This document shows, in pieces, positions 1 through 10,183 of a stretch of DNA of 64,000 bases. The notes below the pieces were generated by a model. It did not search any database. It was given only the letters and a program-made list of their open reading frames with translations, and was not told the DNA's origin. This DNA is from Flavobacterium marginilacus (lineage in GTDB: Bacteria; Bacteroidota; Bacteroidia; Flavobacteriales; Flavobacteriaceae): positions 5,208,001 through 5,272,000 of the forward strand of contig NZ_CP113975.1 of the NCBI RefSeq assembly GCF_026870155.1, in the 5' to 3' direction. Numbering within the stretch: position 1 is the stretch's first letter; each line of letters opens with the position of its first letter. Position numbers and translations under genes: made by a program.

Positions 1-905
1 CTGTCAATACCACTGGCTCTGTAATTACAACTGCTGCTGTAACTCCTGAGGTACAGCCTTTAGCATCGGTTACTGTTATGGTGTAAGAACCTGCCTGTAA
101 TCCTGTATAGATTCCTGTTGTGTCTCCCGTATGATTTGCTCCTGTTCCTGCCAATGCAAATGCATATGGCGCTGTTCCTGAAGACGGTGTTACCCTAATG
201 CTTGCGTCACTGCTTCCAGCACAGCTTACATTGGTCTGAGCCGTTGTGAATGCTGGCGGTGCCAATGATGGATCTGTTACCTCTACTGTATTAGTAGTTA
301 CCGTACAGGAAGCTCCGTTAGCATCCGTGATTACAAAATGATACGTACCTGCTGCTGCTGAAGCCGTGAAGCCTGGTCCTGATACTCCTGTAACTAGTGA
401 TCCTACTGCCGATGCGCCGTTGTACATCTGGTATGAATAAGGTGCAACTCCGTCTGTTATAGTAACATTAATCACCGCGTTAACCGGTGCAGTACAGTAC
501 AGGTCTTTGGTCAGTGAAGCCACTGCAAGTAACTGTTTCTCTATTGTATAGTTGACAAATGCCTCACAGCCGTTATCGTCTTTAACCCCTAACACATAAG
601 TGCCCGGTGCGTTAAATACAGCTGTAGAACCTGCAATGGCAAAGCCGTTTACAGTATAGGATTTTGTACCGTTGTAAGAACCAGACACTAAACTTAAATC
701 TGCTGTCAATGGCGTGCCTGCAAAACACTGTCCTGCCGGTGCAGTAATCGACGGTGCTGCATCGAATGTAACCGGTACGGTAACTTTGGCAGAAATACAG
801 CCGTTAGCGTCTTTTACATAAACATCCCATGATAAATCTGCAAGATCAGTATCTGCAGAAAGTACAGCGTTAGTGCTGTAAGCTCCTGCCAATGGCGCTG
901 GAAGA
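1..905 (-). CDS. SprB-like giant adhesin, most distal fragment in window (partial, 600-aa repeat class)
   Basis: This is the downstream continuation of the giant adhesin and leaves the window at position 1. It encodes about half of a 600-residue repeat block and matches the other copies almost base for base. A 1-nt insertion at about 901-907 (compared with positions 2701-2711 and 6301-6311) separates it from the upstream fragment and returns it to the frame used at the gene's start codon. A GCT microsatellite at 350-361 is one triplet shorter than in the other copies, removing one alanine. There is no stop codon on this side, so the protein and any C-terminal sorting domain lie outside the window. 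Confidence 0.7.
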
Positions 906-3900
906 GCCTGCTTTTACAGCTGCGTAAGTGTAAACGCCTGTTCCCCCTGTTACTGCGCTTACTGTGATCTGCGTAATATCCTGTGAACAGTATACTTTGC
1001 TCGCATTAGCCGTGAAAGTAATCGCTGCAGGTGCTGCAAGCATTACCGCATCACTGTCGGAACAGCCTGTTGTATTATCGGTTACCGTTACTGTATAGGT
1101 TCCTGCCGTAAGACCCGTTAAGGTAATTACATCGCCTGAACTGGTGATCTGAGAAGCAAGAAGCGCTGGCGAAACAGCCACTGTATAGTTGCCTGCAGCA
1201 CTGAAGCCTGTTACTGTGAATGAGGCAGAACCATTATTGTCGGTTCCGTTTAATGCGTTACACGAAACATTAACCGCTACTGATCCTGCTATTACAATAG
1301 GTGTAACAGCTTTAACAGTGTATACTTCCTGGTACGTACAGCCGTTGGCATCTGTTACCTGGAACGTGTAATCTCCGGCAGTCAGACCTGCAAAAACAGC
1401 TGATGTCTGTTTGCCGATAATCATAGCCGACGGAGCAATTGTCTCATACTGTAATGTTCCCACACCGTTTGAAGCTGTAAGAGTTACTGTAGATGCAGGT
1501 GCCGCACATGTCGGTGCTGTTGTAACGGCAAAGGCTAAATCGGTCGGTTTGTTCAGCGGGTTCACAACTATAGGCTGTGGCGCTGTTGTACATCCGTTAG
1601 CATCTTTTACCGCATACATGATCGTCTGGATTGTTCCATTGTCATTTACTGTGAACGTATCAGATACGTCATAAGTTACACCGTTATCGAAACTGTAATA
1701 GTATCCAGTTCCCGTTCCGGTCTGCGTACCGTCATGACCTGTTACGGTAATAACTGCAGCTGTGCTGCACGTAGTATTTACTGAAGCCGTAGCCGTAGCT
1801 GTCAATACCACTGGCTCTGTAATTACAACTGCTGCTGTAACTCCTGAGGTACAGCCTTTAGCATCGGTTACTGTTATGGTGTAAGAACCTGCCTGTAATC
1901 CTGTATAGATTCCTGTTGTGTCTCCCGTATGATTTGCTCCTGTTCCTGCCAATGCAAATGCATATGGCGCTGTTCCTGAAGACGGTGTTACCCTAATGCT
2001 TGCGTCACTGCTTCCAGCACAGCTTACATTGGTCTGAGCCGTTGTGAATGCTGGCGGTGCCAATGATGGATCTGTTACCTCTACTGTATTAGTAGTTACC
2101 GTACAGGAAGCTCCGTTAGCATCCGTGATTACAAAATGATACGTACCTGCTGCTGCTGCTGAAGCCGTGAAGCCTGGTCCTGATACTCCTGTAACTAGTG
2201 ATCCTACTGCCGATGCGCCGTTGTACATCTGGTATGAATAAGGTGCAACTCCGTCTGTTATAGTAACATTAATCACCGCGTTAACCGGTGCAGTACAGTA
2301 CAGGTCTTTGGTCAGTGAAGCCACTGCAAGTAACTGTTTCTCTATTGTATAGTTGACAAATGCCTCACAGCCGTTATCGTCTTTAACCCCTAACACATAA
2401 GTGCCCGGTGCGTTAAATACAGCTGTAGAACCTGCAATGGCAAAGCCGTTTACAGTATAGGATTTTGTACCGTTGTAAGAACCAGACACTAAACTTAAAT
2501 CTGCTGTCAATGGCGTGCCTGCAAAACACTGTCCTGCCGGTGCAGTAATCGACGGTGCTGCATCGAATGTAACCGGTACGGTAACTTTGGCAGAAATACA
2601 GCCGTTAGCGTCTTTTACATAAACATCCCATGATAAATCTGCAAGATCAGTATCTGCAGAAAGTACAGCGTTAGTGCTGTAAGCTCCTGCCAATGGCACT
2701 GGAAGGCCTGCTTTTACAGCTGCGTAAGTGTAAACGCCTGTTCCCCCTGTTACTGCGCTTACTGTGATCTGCGTAATATCCTGTGAACAGTATACTTTGC
2801 TCGCATTAGCCGTGAAAGTAATCGCTGCAGGTGCTGCAAGCATTACCGCATCACTGTCGGAACAGCCTGTTGTATTATCGGTTACCGTTACTGTATAGGT
2901 TCCTGCCGTAAGACCCGTTAAGGTAATTACATCGCCTGAACTGGTGATCTGAGAAGCAAGAAGCGCTGGCGAAACAGCCACTGTATAGTTGCCTGCAGCA
3001 CTGAAGCCTGTTACTGTGAATGAGGCAGAACCATTATTGTCGGTTCCGTTTAATGCGTTACACGAAACATTAACCGCTACTGATCCTGCTATTACAATAG
3101 GTGTAACAGCTTTAACAGTGTATACTTCCTGGTACGTACAGCCGTTGGCATCTGTTACCTGGAACGTGTAATCTCCGGCAGTCAGACCTGCAAAAACAGC
3201 TGATGTCTGTTTGCCGATAATCATAGCCGACGGAGCAATTGTCTCATACTGTAATGTTCCCACACCGTTTGAAGCTGTAAGAGTTACTGTAGATGCAGGT
3301 GCCGCACATGTCGGTGCTGTTGTAACGGCAAAGGCTAAATCGGTCGGTTTGTTCAGCGGGTTCACAACTATAGGCTGTGGCGCTGTTGTACATCCGTTAG
3401 CATCTTTTACCGCATACATGATCGTCTGGATTGTTCCATTGTCATTTACTGTGAACGTATCAGATACGTCATAAGTTACACCGTTATCGAAACTGTAATA
3501 GTATCCAGTTCCCGTTCCGGTCTGCGTACCGTCATGACCTGTTACGGTAATAACTGCAGCTGTGCTGCACGTAGTATTTACTGAAGCCGTAGCCGTAGCT
3601 GTCAATACCACTGGCTCTGTAATTACAACTGCTGCTGTAACTCCTGAGGTACAGCCTTTAGCATCGGTTACTGTTATGGTGTAAGAACCTGCCTGTAATC
3701 CTGTATAGATTCCTGTTGTGTCTCCCGTATGATTTGCTCCTGTTCCTGCCAATGCAAATGCATATGGCGCTGTTCCTGAAGACGGTGTTACCCTAATGCT
3801 TGCGTCACTGCTTCCAGCACAGCTTACATTGGTCTGAGCCGTTGTGAATGCTGGCGGTGCCAATGATGGATCTGTTACCTCTACTGTATTAGTAGTTACC

Positions 3901-4499
3901 GTACAGGAAGCTCCGTTAGCATCCGTGATTACAAAATGATACGTACCTGCTGCTGCTGCTGAAGCCGTGAAGCCTGGTCCTGATACTCCTGTAACTAGTG
4001 ATCCTACTGCCGATGCGCCGTTGTACATCTGGTATGAATAAGGTGCAACTCCGTCTGTTATAGTAACATTAATCACCGCGTTAACCGGTGCAGTACAGTA
4101 CAGGTCTTTGGTCAGTGAAGCCACTGCAAGTAACTGTTTCTCTATTGTATAGTTGACAAATGCCTCACAGCCGTTATCGTCTTTAACCCCTAACACATAA
4201 GTGCCCGGTGCGTTAAATACAGCTGTAGAACCTGCAATGGCAAAGCCGTTTACAGTATAGGATTTTGTACCGTTGTAAGAACCAGACACTAAACTTAAAT
4301 CTGCTGTCAATGGCGTGCCTGCAAAACACTGTCCTGCCGGTGCAGTAATCGACGGTGCTGCATCGAATGTAACCGGTACGGTAACTTTGGCAGAAATACA
4401 GCCGTTAGCGTCTTTTACATAAACATCCCATGATAAATCTGCAAGATCAGTATCTGCAGAAAGTACAGCGTTAGTGCTGTAAGCTCCTGCCAATGGCAC
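870..4499 (-). CDS. SprB-like giant adhesin, internal fragment (two 600-aa blocks, shifted frame)
   Basis: This open stretch covers two complete copies of the 600-residue block. Each block is a chain of Ig-like SprB-type repeats of roughly 80-100 residues. Their pattern is a GG or GT turn, a Y-x-Y strand, then G-x-Y near a D-A-N-G-C ending. The stretch is bounded by a +2 nt change at 4501-4509 and a +1 nt change at 901-907, so it lies in a different frame from the regions on both sides. The two breaks are about 3600 nt apart, exactly two repeat periods. The apparent start is an internal GTG and is not a real initiation site. It should be read as part of the gene that starts at 28816. Confidence 0.6.
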   Translation of the reverse strand: MPLAGAYSTNAVLSADTDLADLSWDVYVKDANGCISAKVTVPVTFDAAPSITAPAGQCFAGTPLTADLSLVSGSYNGTKSYTVNGFAIAGSTAVFNAPGTYVLGVKDDNGCEAFVNYTIEKQLLAVASLTKDLYCTAPVNAVINVTITDGVAPYSYQMYNGASAVGSLVTGVSGPGFTASAAAAGTYHFVITDANGASCTVTTNTVEVTDPSLAPPAFTTAQTNVSCAGSSDASIRVTPSSGTAPYAFALAGTGANHTGDTTGIYTGLQAGSYTITVTDAKGCTSGVTAAVVITEPVVLTATATASVNTTCSTAAVITVTGHDGTQTGTGTGYYYSFDNGVTYDVSDTFTVNDNGTIQTIMYAVKDANGCTTAPQPIVVNPLNKPTDLAFAVTTAPTCAAPASTVTLTASNGVGTLQYETIAPSAMIIGKQTSAVFAGLTAGDYTFQVTDANGCTYQEVYTVKAVTPIVIAGSVAVNVSCNALNGTDNNGSASFTVTGFSAAGNYTVAVSPALLASQITSSGDVITLTGLTAGTYTVTVTDNTTGCSDSDAVMLAAPAAITFTANASKVYCSQDITQITVSAVTGGTGVYTYAAVKAGLPVPLAGAYSTNAVLSADTDLADLSWDVYVKDANGCISAKVTVPVTFDAAPSITAPAGQCFAGTPLTADLSLVSGSYNGTKSYTVNGFAIAGSTAVFNAPGTYVLGVKDDNGCEAFVNYTIEKQLLAVASLTKDLYCTAPVNAVINVTITDGVAPYSYQMYNGASAVGSLVTGVSGPGFTASAAAAGTYHFVITDANGASCTVTTNTVEVTDPSLAPPAFTTAQTNVSCAGSSDASIRVTPSSGTAPYAFALAGTGANHTGDTTGIYTGLQAGSYTITVTDAKGCTSGVTAAVVITEPVVLTATATASVNTTCSTAAVITVTGHDGTQTGTGTGYYYSFDNGVTYDVSDTFTVNDNGTIQTIMYAVKDANGCTTAPQPIVVNPLNKPTDLAFAVTTAPTCAAPASTVTLTASNGVGTLQYETIAPSAMIIGKQTSAVFAGLTAGDYTFQVTDANGCTYQEVYTVKAVTPIVIAGSVAVNVSCNALNGTDNNGSASFTVTGFSAAGNYTVAVSPALLASQITSSGDVITLTGLTAGTYTVTVTDNTTGCSDSDAVMLAAPAAITFTANASKVYCSQDITQITVSAVTGGTGVYTYAAVKAGSSSAIGRSLQH

Positions 4500-7400
4500 T
4501 GGAAAGTACCTGCTTTTACAGCTGCGTAAGTGTAAACGCCTGTTCCCCCTGTTACTGCGCTTACTGTGATCTGCGTAATATCCTGTGAACAGTATACTTT
4601 GCTCGCATTAGCCGTGAAAGTAATCGCTGCAGGTGCTGCAAGCATTACCGCATCACTGTCGGAACAGCCTGTTGTATTATCGGTTACCGTTACTGTATAG
4701 GTTCCTGCCGTAAGACCCGTTAAGGTAATTACATCGCCTGAACTGGTGATCTGAGAAGCAAGAAGCGCTGGCGAAACAGCCACTGTATAGTTGCCTGCAG
4801 CACTGAAGCCTGTTACTGTGAATGAGGCAGAACCATTATTGTCGGTTCCGTTTAATGCGTTACACGAAACATTAACCGCTACTGATCCTGCTATTACAAT
4901 AGGTGTAACAGCTTTAACAGTGTATACTTCCTGGTACGTACAGCCGTTGGCATCTGTTACCTGGAACGTGTAATCTCCGGCAGTCAGACCTGCAAAAACA
5001 GCTGATGTCTGTTTGCCGATAATCATAGCCGACGGAGCAATTGTCTCATACTGTAATGTTCCCACACCGTTTGAAGCTGTAAGAGTTACTGTAGATGCAG
5101 GTGCCGCACATGTCGGTGCTGTTGTAACGGCAAAGGCTAAATCGGTCGGTTTGTTCAGCGGGTTCACAACTATAGGCTGTGGCGCTGTTGTACATCCGTT
5201 AGCATCTTTTACCGCATACATGATCGTCTGGATTGTTCCATTGTCATTTACTGTGAACGTATCAGATACGTCATAAGTTACACCGTTATCGAAACTGTAA
5301 TAGTATCCAGTTCCCGTTCCGGTCTGCGTACCGTCATGACCTGTTACGGTAATAACTGCAGCTGTGCTGCACGTAGTATTTACTGAAGCCGTAGCCGTAG
5401 CTGTCAATACCACTGGCTCTGTAATTACAACTGCTGCTGTAACTCCTGAGGTACAGCCTTTAGCATCGGTTACTGTTATGGTGTAAGAACCTGCCTGTAA
5501 TCCTGTATAGATTCCTGTTGTGTCTCCCGTATGATTTGCTCCTGTTCCTGCCAATGCAAATGCATATGGCGCTGTTCCTGAAGACGGTGTTACCCTAATG
5601 CTTGCGTCACTGCTTCCAGCACAGCTTACATTGGTCTGAGCCGTTGTGAATGCTGGCGGTGCCAATGATGGATCTGTTACCTCTACTGTATTAGTAGTTA
5701 CCGTACAGGAAGCTCCGTTAGCATCCGTGATTACAAAATGATACGTACCTGCTGCTGCTGCTGAAGCCGTGAAGCCTGGTCCTGATACTCCTGTAACTAG
5801 TGATCCTACTGCCGATGCGCCGTTGTACATCTGGTATGAATAAGGTGCAACTCCGTCTGTTATAGTAACATTAATCACCGCGTTAACCGGTGCAGTACAG
5901 TACAGGTCTTTGGTCAGTGAAGCCACTGCAAGTAACTGTTTCTCTATTGTATAGTTGACAAATGCCTCACAGCCGTTATCGTCTTTAACCCCTAACACAT
6001 AAGTGCCCGGTGCGTTAAATACAGCTGTAGAACCTGCAATGGCAAAGCCGTTTACAGTATAGGATTTTGTACCGTTGTAAGAACCAGACACTAAACTTAA
6101 ATCTGCTGTCAATGGCGTGCCTGCAAAACACTGTCCTGCCGGTGCAGTAATCGACGGTGCTGCATCGAATGTAACCGGTACGGTAACTTTGGCAGAAATA
6201 CAGCCGTTAGCGTCTTTTACATAAACATCCCATGATAAATCTGCAAGATCAGTATCTGCAGAAAGTACAGCGTTAGTGCTGTAAGCTCCTGCCAATGGCG
6301 CTGGAAGGCCTGCTTTTACAGCTGCGTAAGTGTAAACGCCTGTTCCCCCTGTTACTGCGCTTACTGTGATCTGCGTAATATCCTGTGAACAGTATACTTT
6401 GCTCGCATTAGCCGTGAAAGTAATCGCTGCAGGTGCTGCAAGCATTACCGCATCACTGTCGGAACAGCCTGTTGTATTATCGGTTACCGTTACTGTATAG
6501 GTTCCTGCCGTAAGACCCGTTAAGGTAATTACATCGCCTGAACTGGTGATCTGAGAAGCAAGAAGCGCTGGCGAAACAGCCACTGTATAGTTGCCTGCAG
6601 CACTGAAGCCTGTTACTGTGAATGAGGCAGAACCATTATTGTCGGTTCCGTTTAATGCGTTACACGAAACATTAACCGCTACTGATCCTGCTATTACAAT
6701 AGGTGTAACAGCTTTAACAGTGTATACTTCCTGGTACGTACAGCCGTTGGCATCTGTTACCTGGAACGTGTAATCTCCGGCAGTCAGACCTGCAAAAACA
6801 GCTGATGTCTGTTTGCCGATAATCATAGCCGACGGAGCAATTGTCTCATACTGTAATGTTCCCACACCGTTTGAAGCTGTAAGAGTTACTGTAGATGCAG
6901 GTGCCGCACATGTCGGTGCTGTTGTAACGGCAAAGGCTAAATCGGTCGGTTTGTTCAGCGGGTTCACAACTATAGGCTGTGGCGCTGTTGTACATCCGTT
7001 AGCATCTTTTACCGCATACATGATCGTCTGGATTGTTCCATTGTCATTTACTGTGAACGTATCAGATACGTCATAAGTTACACCGTTATCGAAACTGTAA
7101 TAGTATCCAGTTCCCGTTCCGGTCTGCGTACCGTCATGACCTGTTACGGTAATAACTGCAGCTGTGCTGCACGTAGTATTTACTGAAGCCGTAGCCGTAG
7201 CTGTCAATACCACTGGCTCTGTAATTACAACTGCTGCTGTAACTCCTGAGGTACAGCCTTTAGCATCGGTTACTGTTATGGTGTAAGAACCTGCCTGTAA
7301 TCCTGTATAGATTCCTGTTGTGTCTCCCGTATGATTTGCTCCTGTTCCTGCCAATGCAAATGCATATGGCGCTGTTCCTGAAGACGGTGTTACCCTAATG

Positions 7401-8020
7401 CTTGCGTCACTGCTTCCAGCACAGCTTACATTGGTCTGAGCCGTTGTGAATGCTGGCGGTGCCAATGATGGATCTGTTACCTCTACTGTATTAGTAGTTA
7501 CCGTACAGGAAGCTCCGTTAGCATCCGTGATTACAAAATGATACGTACCTGCTGCTGCTGCTGAAGCCGTGAAGCCTGGTCCTGATACTCCTGTAACTAG
7601 TGATCCTACTGCCGATGCGCCGTTGTACATCTGGTATGAATAAGGTGCAACTCCGTCTGTTATAGTAACATTAATCACCGCGTTAACCGGTGCAGTACAG
7701 TACAGGTCTTTGGTCAGTGAAGCCACTGCAAGTAACTGTTTCTCTATTGTATAGTTGACAAATGCCTCACAGCCGTTATCGTCTTTAACCCCTAACACAT
7801 AAGTGCCCGGTGCGTTAAATACAGCTGTAGAACCTGCAATGGCAAAGCCGTTTACAGTATAGGATTTTGTACCGTTGTAAGAACCAGACACTAAACTTAA
7901 ATCTGCTGTCAATGGCGTGCCTGCAAAACACTGTCCTGCCGGTGCAGTAATCGACGGTGTTGCATCGAATGTAACCGGTACGGTAACTTTGGCAGAAATA
8001 CAGCCAATCCACACAGCCAA
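4415..8020 (-). CDS. SprB-like giant adhesin, internal fragment (two 600-aa blocks)
   Basis: This fragment holds two copies of the 600-residue block and is back in the frame of the gene's start codon. Its upstream end is the join with the other repeat class near 8005. Its downstream end is the +2 nt change at 4501-4509, after which about 30 unrelated residues are read before a stop. The most upstream block has one private base change that gives Thr where the other copies have Ala (near 7959). The blocks are otherwise almost identical, which indicates very recent duplication or ongoing gene conversion. The apparent start is an in-repeat codon, not a genuine start. Confidence 0.6.
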   Translation of the reverse strand: MAVWIGCISAKVTVPVTFDATPSITAPAGQCFAGTPLTADLSLVSGSYNGTKSYTVNGFAIAGSTAVFNAPGTYVLGVKDDNGCEAFVNYTIEKQLLAVASLTKDLYCTAPVNAVINVTITDGVAPYSYQMYNGASAVGSLVTGVSGPGFTASAAAAGTYHFVITDANGASCTVTTNTVEVTDPSLAPPAFTTAQTNVSCAGSSDASIRVTPSSGTAPYAFALAGTGANHTGDTTGIYTGLQAGSYTITVTDAKGCTSGVTAAVVITEPVVLTATATASVNTTCSTAAVITVTGHDGTQTGTGTGYYYSFDNGVTYDVSDTFTVNDNGTIQTIMYAVKDANGCTTAPQPIVVNPLNKPTDLAFAVTTAPTCAAPASTVTLTASNGVGTLQYETIAPSAMIIGKQTSAVFAGLTAGDYTFQVTDANGCTYQEVYTVKAVTPIVIAGSVAVNVSCNALNGTDNNGSASFTVTGFSAAGNYTVAVSPALLASQITSSGDVITLTGLTAGTYTVTVTDNTTGCSDSDAVMLAAPAAITFTANASKVYCSQDITQITVSAVTGGTGVYTYAAVKAGLPAPLAGAYSTNAVLSADTDLADLSWDVYVKDANGCISAKVTVPVTFDAAPSITAPAGQCFAGTPLTADLSLVSGSYNGTKSYTVNGFAIAGSTAVFNAPGTYVLGVKDDNGCEAFVNYTIEKQLLAVASLTKDLYCTAPVNAVINVTITDGVAPYSYQMYNGASAVGSLVTGVSGPGFTASAAAAGTYHFVITDANGASCTVTTNTVEVTDPSLAPPAFTTAQTNVSCAGSSDASIRVTPSSGTAPYAFALAGTGANHTGDTTGIYTGLQAGSYTITVTDAKGCTSGVTAAVVITEPVVLTATATASVNTTCSTAAVITVTGHDGTQTGTGTGYYYSFDNGVTYDVSDTFTVNDNGTIQTIMYAVKDANGCTTAPQPIVVNPLNKPTDLAFAVTTAPTCAAPASTVTLTASNGVGTLQYETIAPSAMIIGKQTSAVFAGLTAGDYTFQVTDANGCTYQEVYTVKAVTPIVIAGSVAVNVSCNALNGTDNNGSASFTVTGFSAAGNYTVAVSPALLASQITSSGDVITLTGLTAGTYTVTVTDNTTGCSDSDAVMLAAPAAITFTANASKVYCSQDITQITVSAVTGGTGVYTYAAVKAGTFQCHWQELTALTLYFLQILILQIYHGMFM

Positions 8021-10040
8021 ATCCGTCTTTTACGTATAAAGTATAACTGCCGGGTGTTAAGCTGAATGTCGGGCTCGGCTGATAAGTGATTCCGTCTTTA
8101 CTGTAGCTCAGTGTCCCTGTCCCTGTTCCGCTAACGGTAACTGAAACCGCTGTTCCAGTATAACATTGTGAGGCAGGTGTGTTAATCACAGGAAGGTTCT
8201 CTGATCCGATACTAACAGTCTGCTTAACTTCACAGCCGTTGGCGTCTTTTACATAGACATCAATACTGCTGGTCAAGACTGCTGTGTCTACTGTAGTGCC
8301 TGTTCCATATGCTGTTAGCACTGTTGAACCGCTTGCAGCATAGGCATAAGTATAGCCTGGTGATCCGCCGGTTATTGCTGTAATGGACAGTGTTGAAACA
8401 GTTGTGCTGCAATTAGTTTTTGTTCCTGAAACATTAAAGGTTATAGCTGTTGCTGCTCCTACTGTTACTGTATTTGAGGATGCACTGCAGCCTGTTGTGC
8501 TATCGGTAACTGTAAGGGTATAGCTGTTAGATGACAGACCTGTTACCGTTACTGTATTTCCTGATTTTGTTATCTGTGAGGCAGCAACTGATGGCGATAA
8601 TACATAAGTGTAGTTTCCTGTACTGCTCGCGCCTGTTACTGTAAATACTGCCGTACCGTCTGCTGTGCCAAAACATTTTTCATCTGTTTTAACTCCTGAT
8701 ACTGCAACTGCAGGTGACGGATCTATCGTTTTTGATGCCTGCTTGGTACAGCCGTTGGCATCTTTTACTTCAAATACATAGTTCCCTGGAAGAAGTCCTG
8801 TAAAGATTCCGCTCGATGCGCCTGTTGCATTGACCGTGGTTCCTGAAACTATCGTGTAAGCAATCGGAGCTGCTCCTCCAACTGATGTAAGGGTAATGCC
8901 CGTTGTTGTCGAATTACACGTAATCGGAGTAAGGCCTGTGAAAGTAATTCCTGTAGGCGGGTTTAATTTCTTAACGGTAATGTTTTGGGATACTGTTGTA
9001 CAGTCGTTAGCATCTTTTACCTGGTAAGCGATTACCTGGTCGGATGTTCCGTTGTCATTTACTGTATAAGTGTTTACTGAGGTAAAGCCGCCTCCATTAA
9101 AACTGTAGGTATAAGCTCCTGTTCCCCCTGATGCGCTTACTGTTACAACAGCAGACGTGCTGCAGGTGGTTGTAGCCGGTGCTGCAGCTGAAGCCGATAA
9201 GGCGGTGGCTGGCTCGTTTATAACAACTGCTGTGGATGCTGATGTACAGCCCAGTGCATCGGTAATTACGATATCATAAGTCCCTGCCGTAAGTCCTGCA
9301 GTCACTGCTGTGGCTGAAACTGCTGTACCTCCTTTAGTAACGCTGTACGTATACGGCGCTTTGCCTGATGTCGGTGTAATTGTGATGCTTCCTGTGGCAT
9401 CTCCTTTACATTTAACATCTTCTTTATTAGTGCTTAAGGTTAAGACAGTTGCTTTTGTATTTACAATTACATCTGCTGAAACTGCCTGACACGCTGGTGA
9501 TGCTGAGTCAGTAACTCTAAATCTATAGGTTCCTGCTGCAGATGTAATGTATGGATTAGATATTCCTGTAGTATAACTAACTCCGCCATTTGAGGAAACT
9601 GCATACGTATAAGCGCCAGTACCCCCGTTGGCTGATAAATTAATAGTCGTATTTGGAGTACAGGCGGTATCCGCTGCCGGGGAGGCAGTAAGGGTCAATT
9701 GCGGTGCAACTGTATAAGGCTTGAAATCCACACAGCCAAATCCGTCTTTTACGTATAAAGTATAACTGCCGGGTGTTAAGCTGAATGTCGGGCTCGGCTG
9801 ATAAGTGATTCCGTCTTTACTGTAGCTCAGTGTCCCTGTCCCTGTTCCGCTAACGGTAACTGAAACCGCTGTTCCAGTATAACATTGTGAGGCAGGTGTG
9901 TTAATCACAGGAAGGTTCTCTGATCCGATACTAACAGTCTGCTTAACTTCACAGCCGTTGGCGTCTTTTACATAGACATCAATACTGCTGGTCAAGACTG
10001 CTGTGTCTACTGTAGTGCCTGTTCCATATGCTGTTAGCAC
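7815..10040 (-). CDS. SprB-like giant adhesin, internal fragment (573-aa repeat class, shifted frame)
   Basis: This fragment holds the last copy of the 573-residue block before the protein changes to the 600-residue class. It follows a 1-nt deletion at about 10243. It loses frame at the class junction near 8005, where about 65 residues unrelated to either repeat are read before a stop. At the junction the six bases acagcc occur twice, 13 nt apart (8000-8005 and 8013-8018), each being the end of one repeat class. Joining the two copies precisely would connect the classes without the extra 13 nt. The breaks at 10243 and 8005 compensate each other. Confidence 0.6.
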   Translation of the reverse strand: MLTAYGTGTTVDTAVLTSSIDVYVKDANGCEVKQTVSIGSENLPVINTPASQCYTGTAVSVTVSGTGTGTLSYSKDGITYQPSPTFSLTPGSYTLYVKDGFGCVDFKPYTVAPQLTLTASPAADTACTPNTTINLSANGGTGAYTYAVSSNGGVSYTTGISNPYITSAAGTYRFRVTDSASPACQAVSADVIVNTKATVLTLSTNKEDVKCKGDATGSITITPTSGKAPYTYSVTKGGTAVSATAVTAGLTAGTYDIVITDALGCTSASTAVVINEPATALSASAAAPATTTCSTSAVVTVSASGGTGAYTYSFNGGGFTSVNTYTVNDNGTSDQVIAYQVKDANDCTTVSQNITVKKLNPPTGITFTGLTPITCNSTTTGITLTSVGGAAPIAYTIVSGTTVNATGASSGIFTGLLPGNYVFEVKDANGCTKQASKTIDPSPAVAVSGVKTDEKCFGTADGTAVFTVTGASSTGNYTYVLSPSVAASQITKSGNTVTVTGLSSNSYTLTVTDSTTGCSASSNTVTVGAATAITFNVSGTKTNCSTTVSTLSITAITGGSPGYTYAYAASGSTVLTAYGTGTTVDTAVLTSSIDVYVKDANGCEVKQTVSIGSENLPVINTPASQCYTGTAVSVTVSGTGTGTLSYSKDGITYQPSPTFSLTPGSYTLYVKDGFGCVDWLYFCQSYRTGYIRCNTVDYCTGRTVFCRHAIDSRFKFSVWFLQRYKILYCKRLCHCRFYSCI

Positions 10041-10183
10041 TGTTGAACCGCTTGCAGCATAGGCATAAGTATAGCCTGGTGATCCGCCGGTTATTGCTGT
10101 AATGGACAGTGTTGAAACAGTTGTGCTGCAATTAGTTTTTGTTCCTGAAACATTAAAGGTTATAGCTGTTGCTGCTCCTACTG

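Larger units (their letters stand above)
1..8005 (-). repeat. Tandem array of 1800-nt (600-aa) adhesin blocks
   Basis: The marker ctgtcaatac recurs at 1, 1799, 3599, 5401 and 7201. The spacings are 1798, 1800, 1802 and 1800 nt, so the true period is 1800 nt (600 codons). The deviations are explained by +1 near 904, a missing GCT triplet near 355, and +2 near 4505. About 4.5 copies are visible and the array continues past the left edge. Copies are virtually identical at nucleotide level, including third codon positions. Confidence 0.95.

Noticed and set aside
1189..7076. Short plus-strand open frames repeating every 1800 nt inside the adhesin array
   Set aside because: They lie opposite the adhesin reading frame, recur because the DNA repeats, and resemble no known protein.
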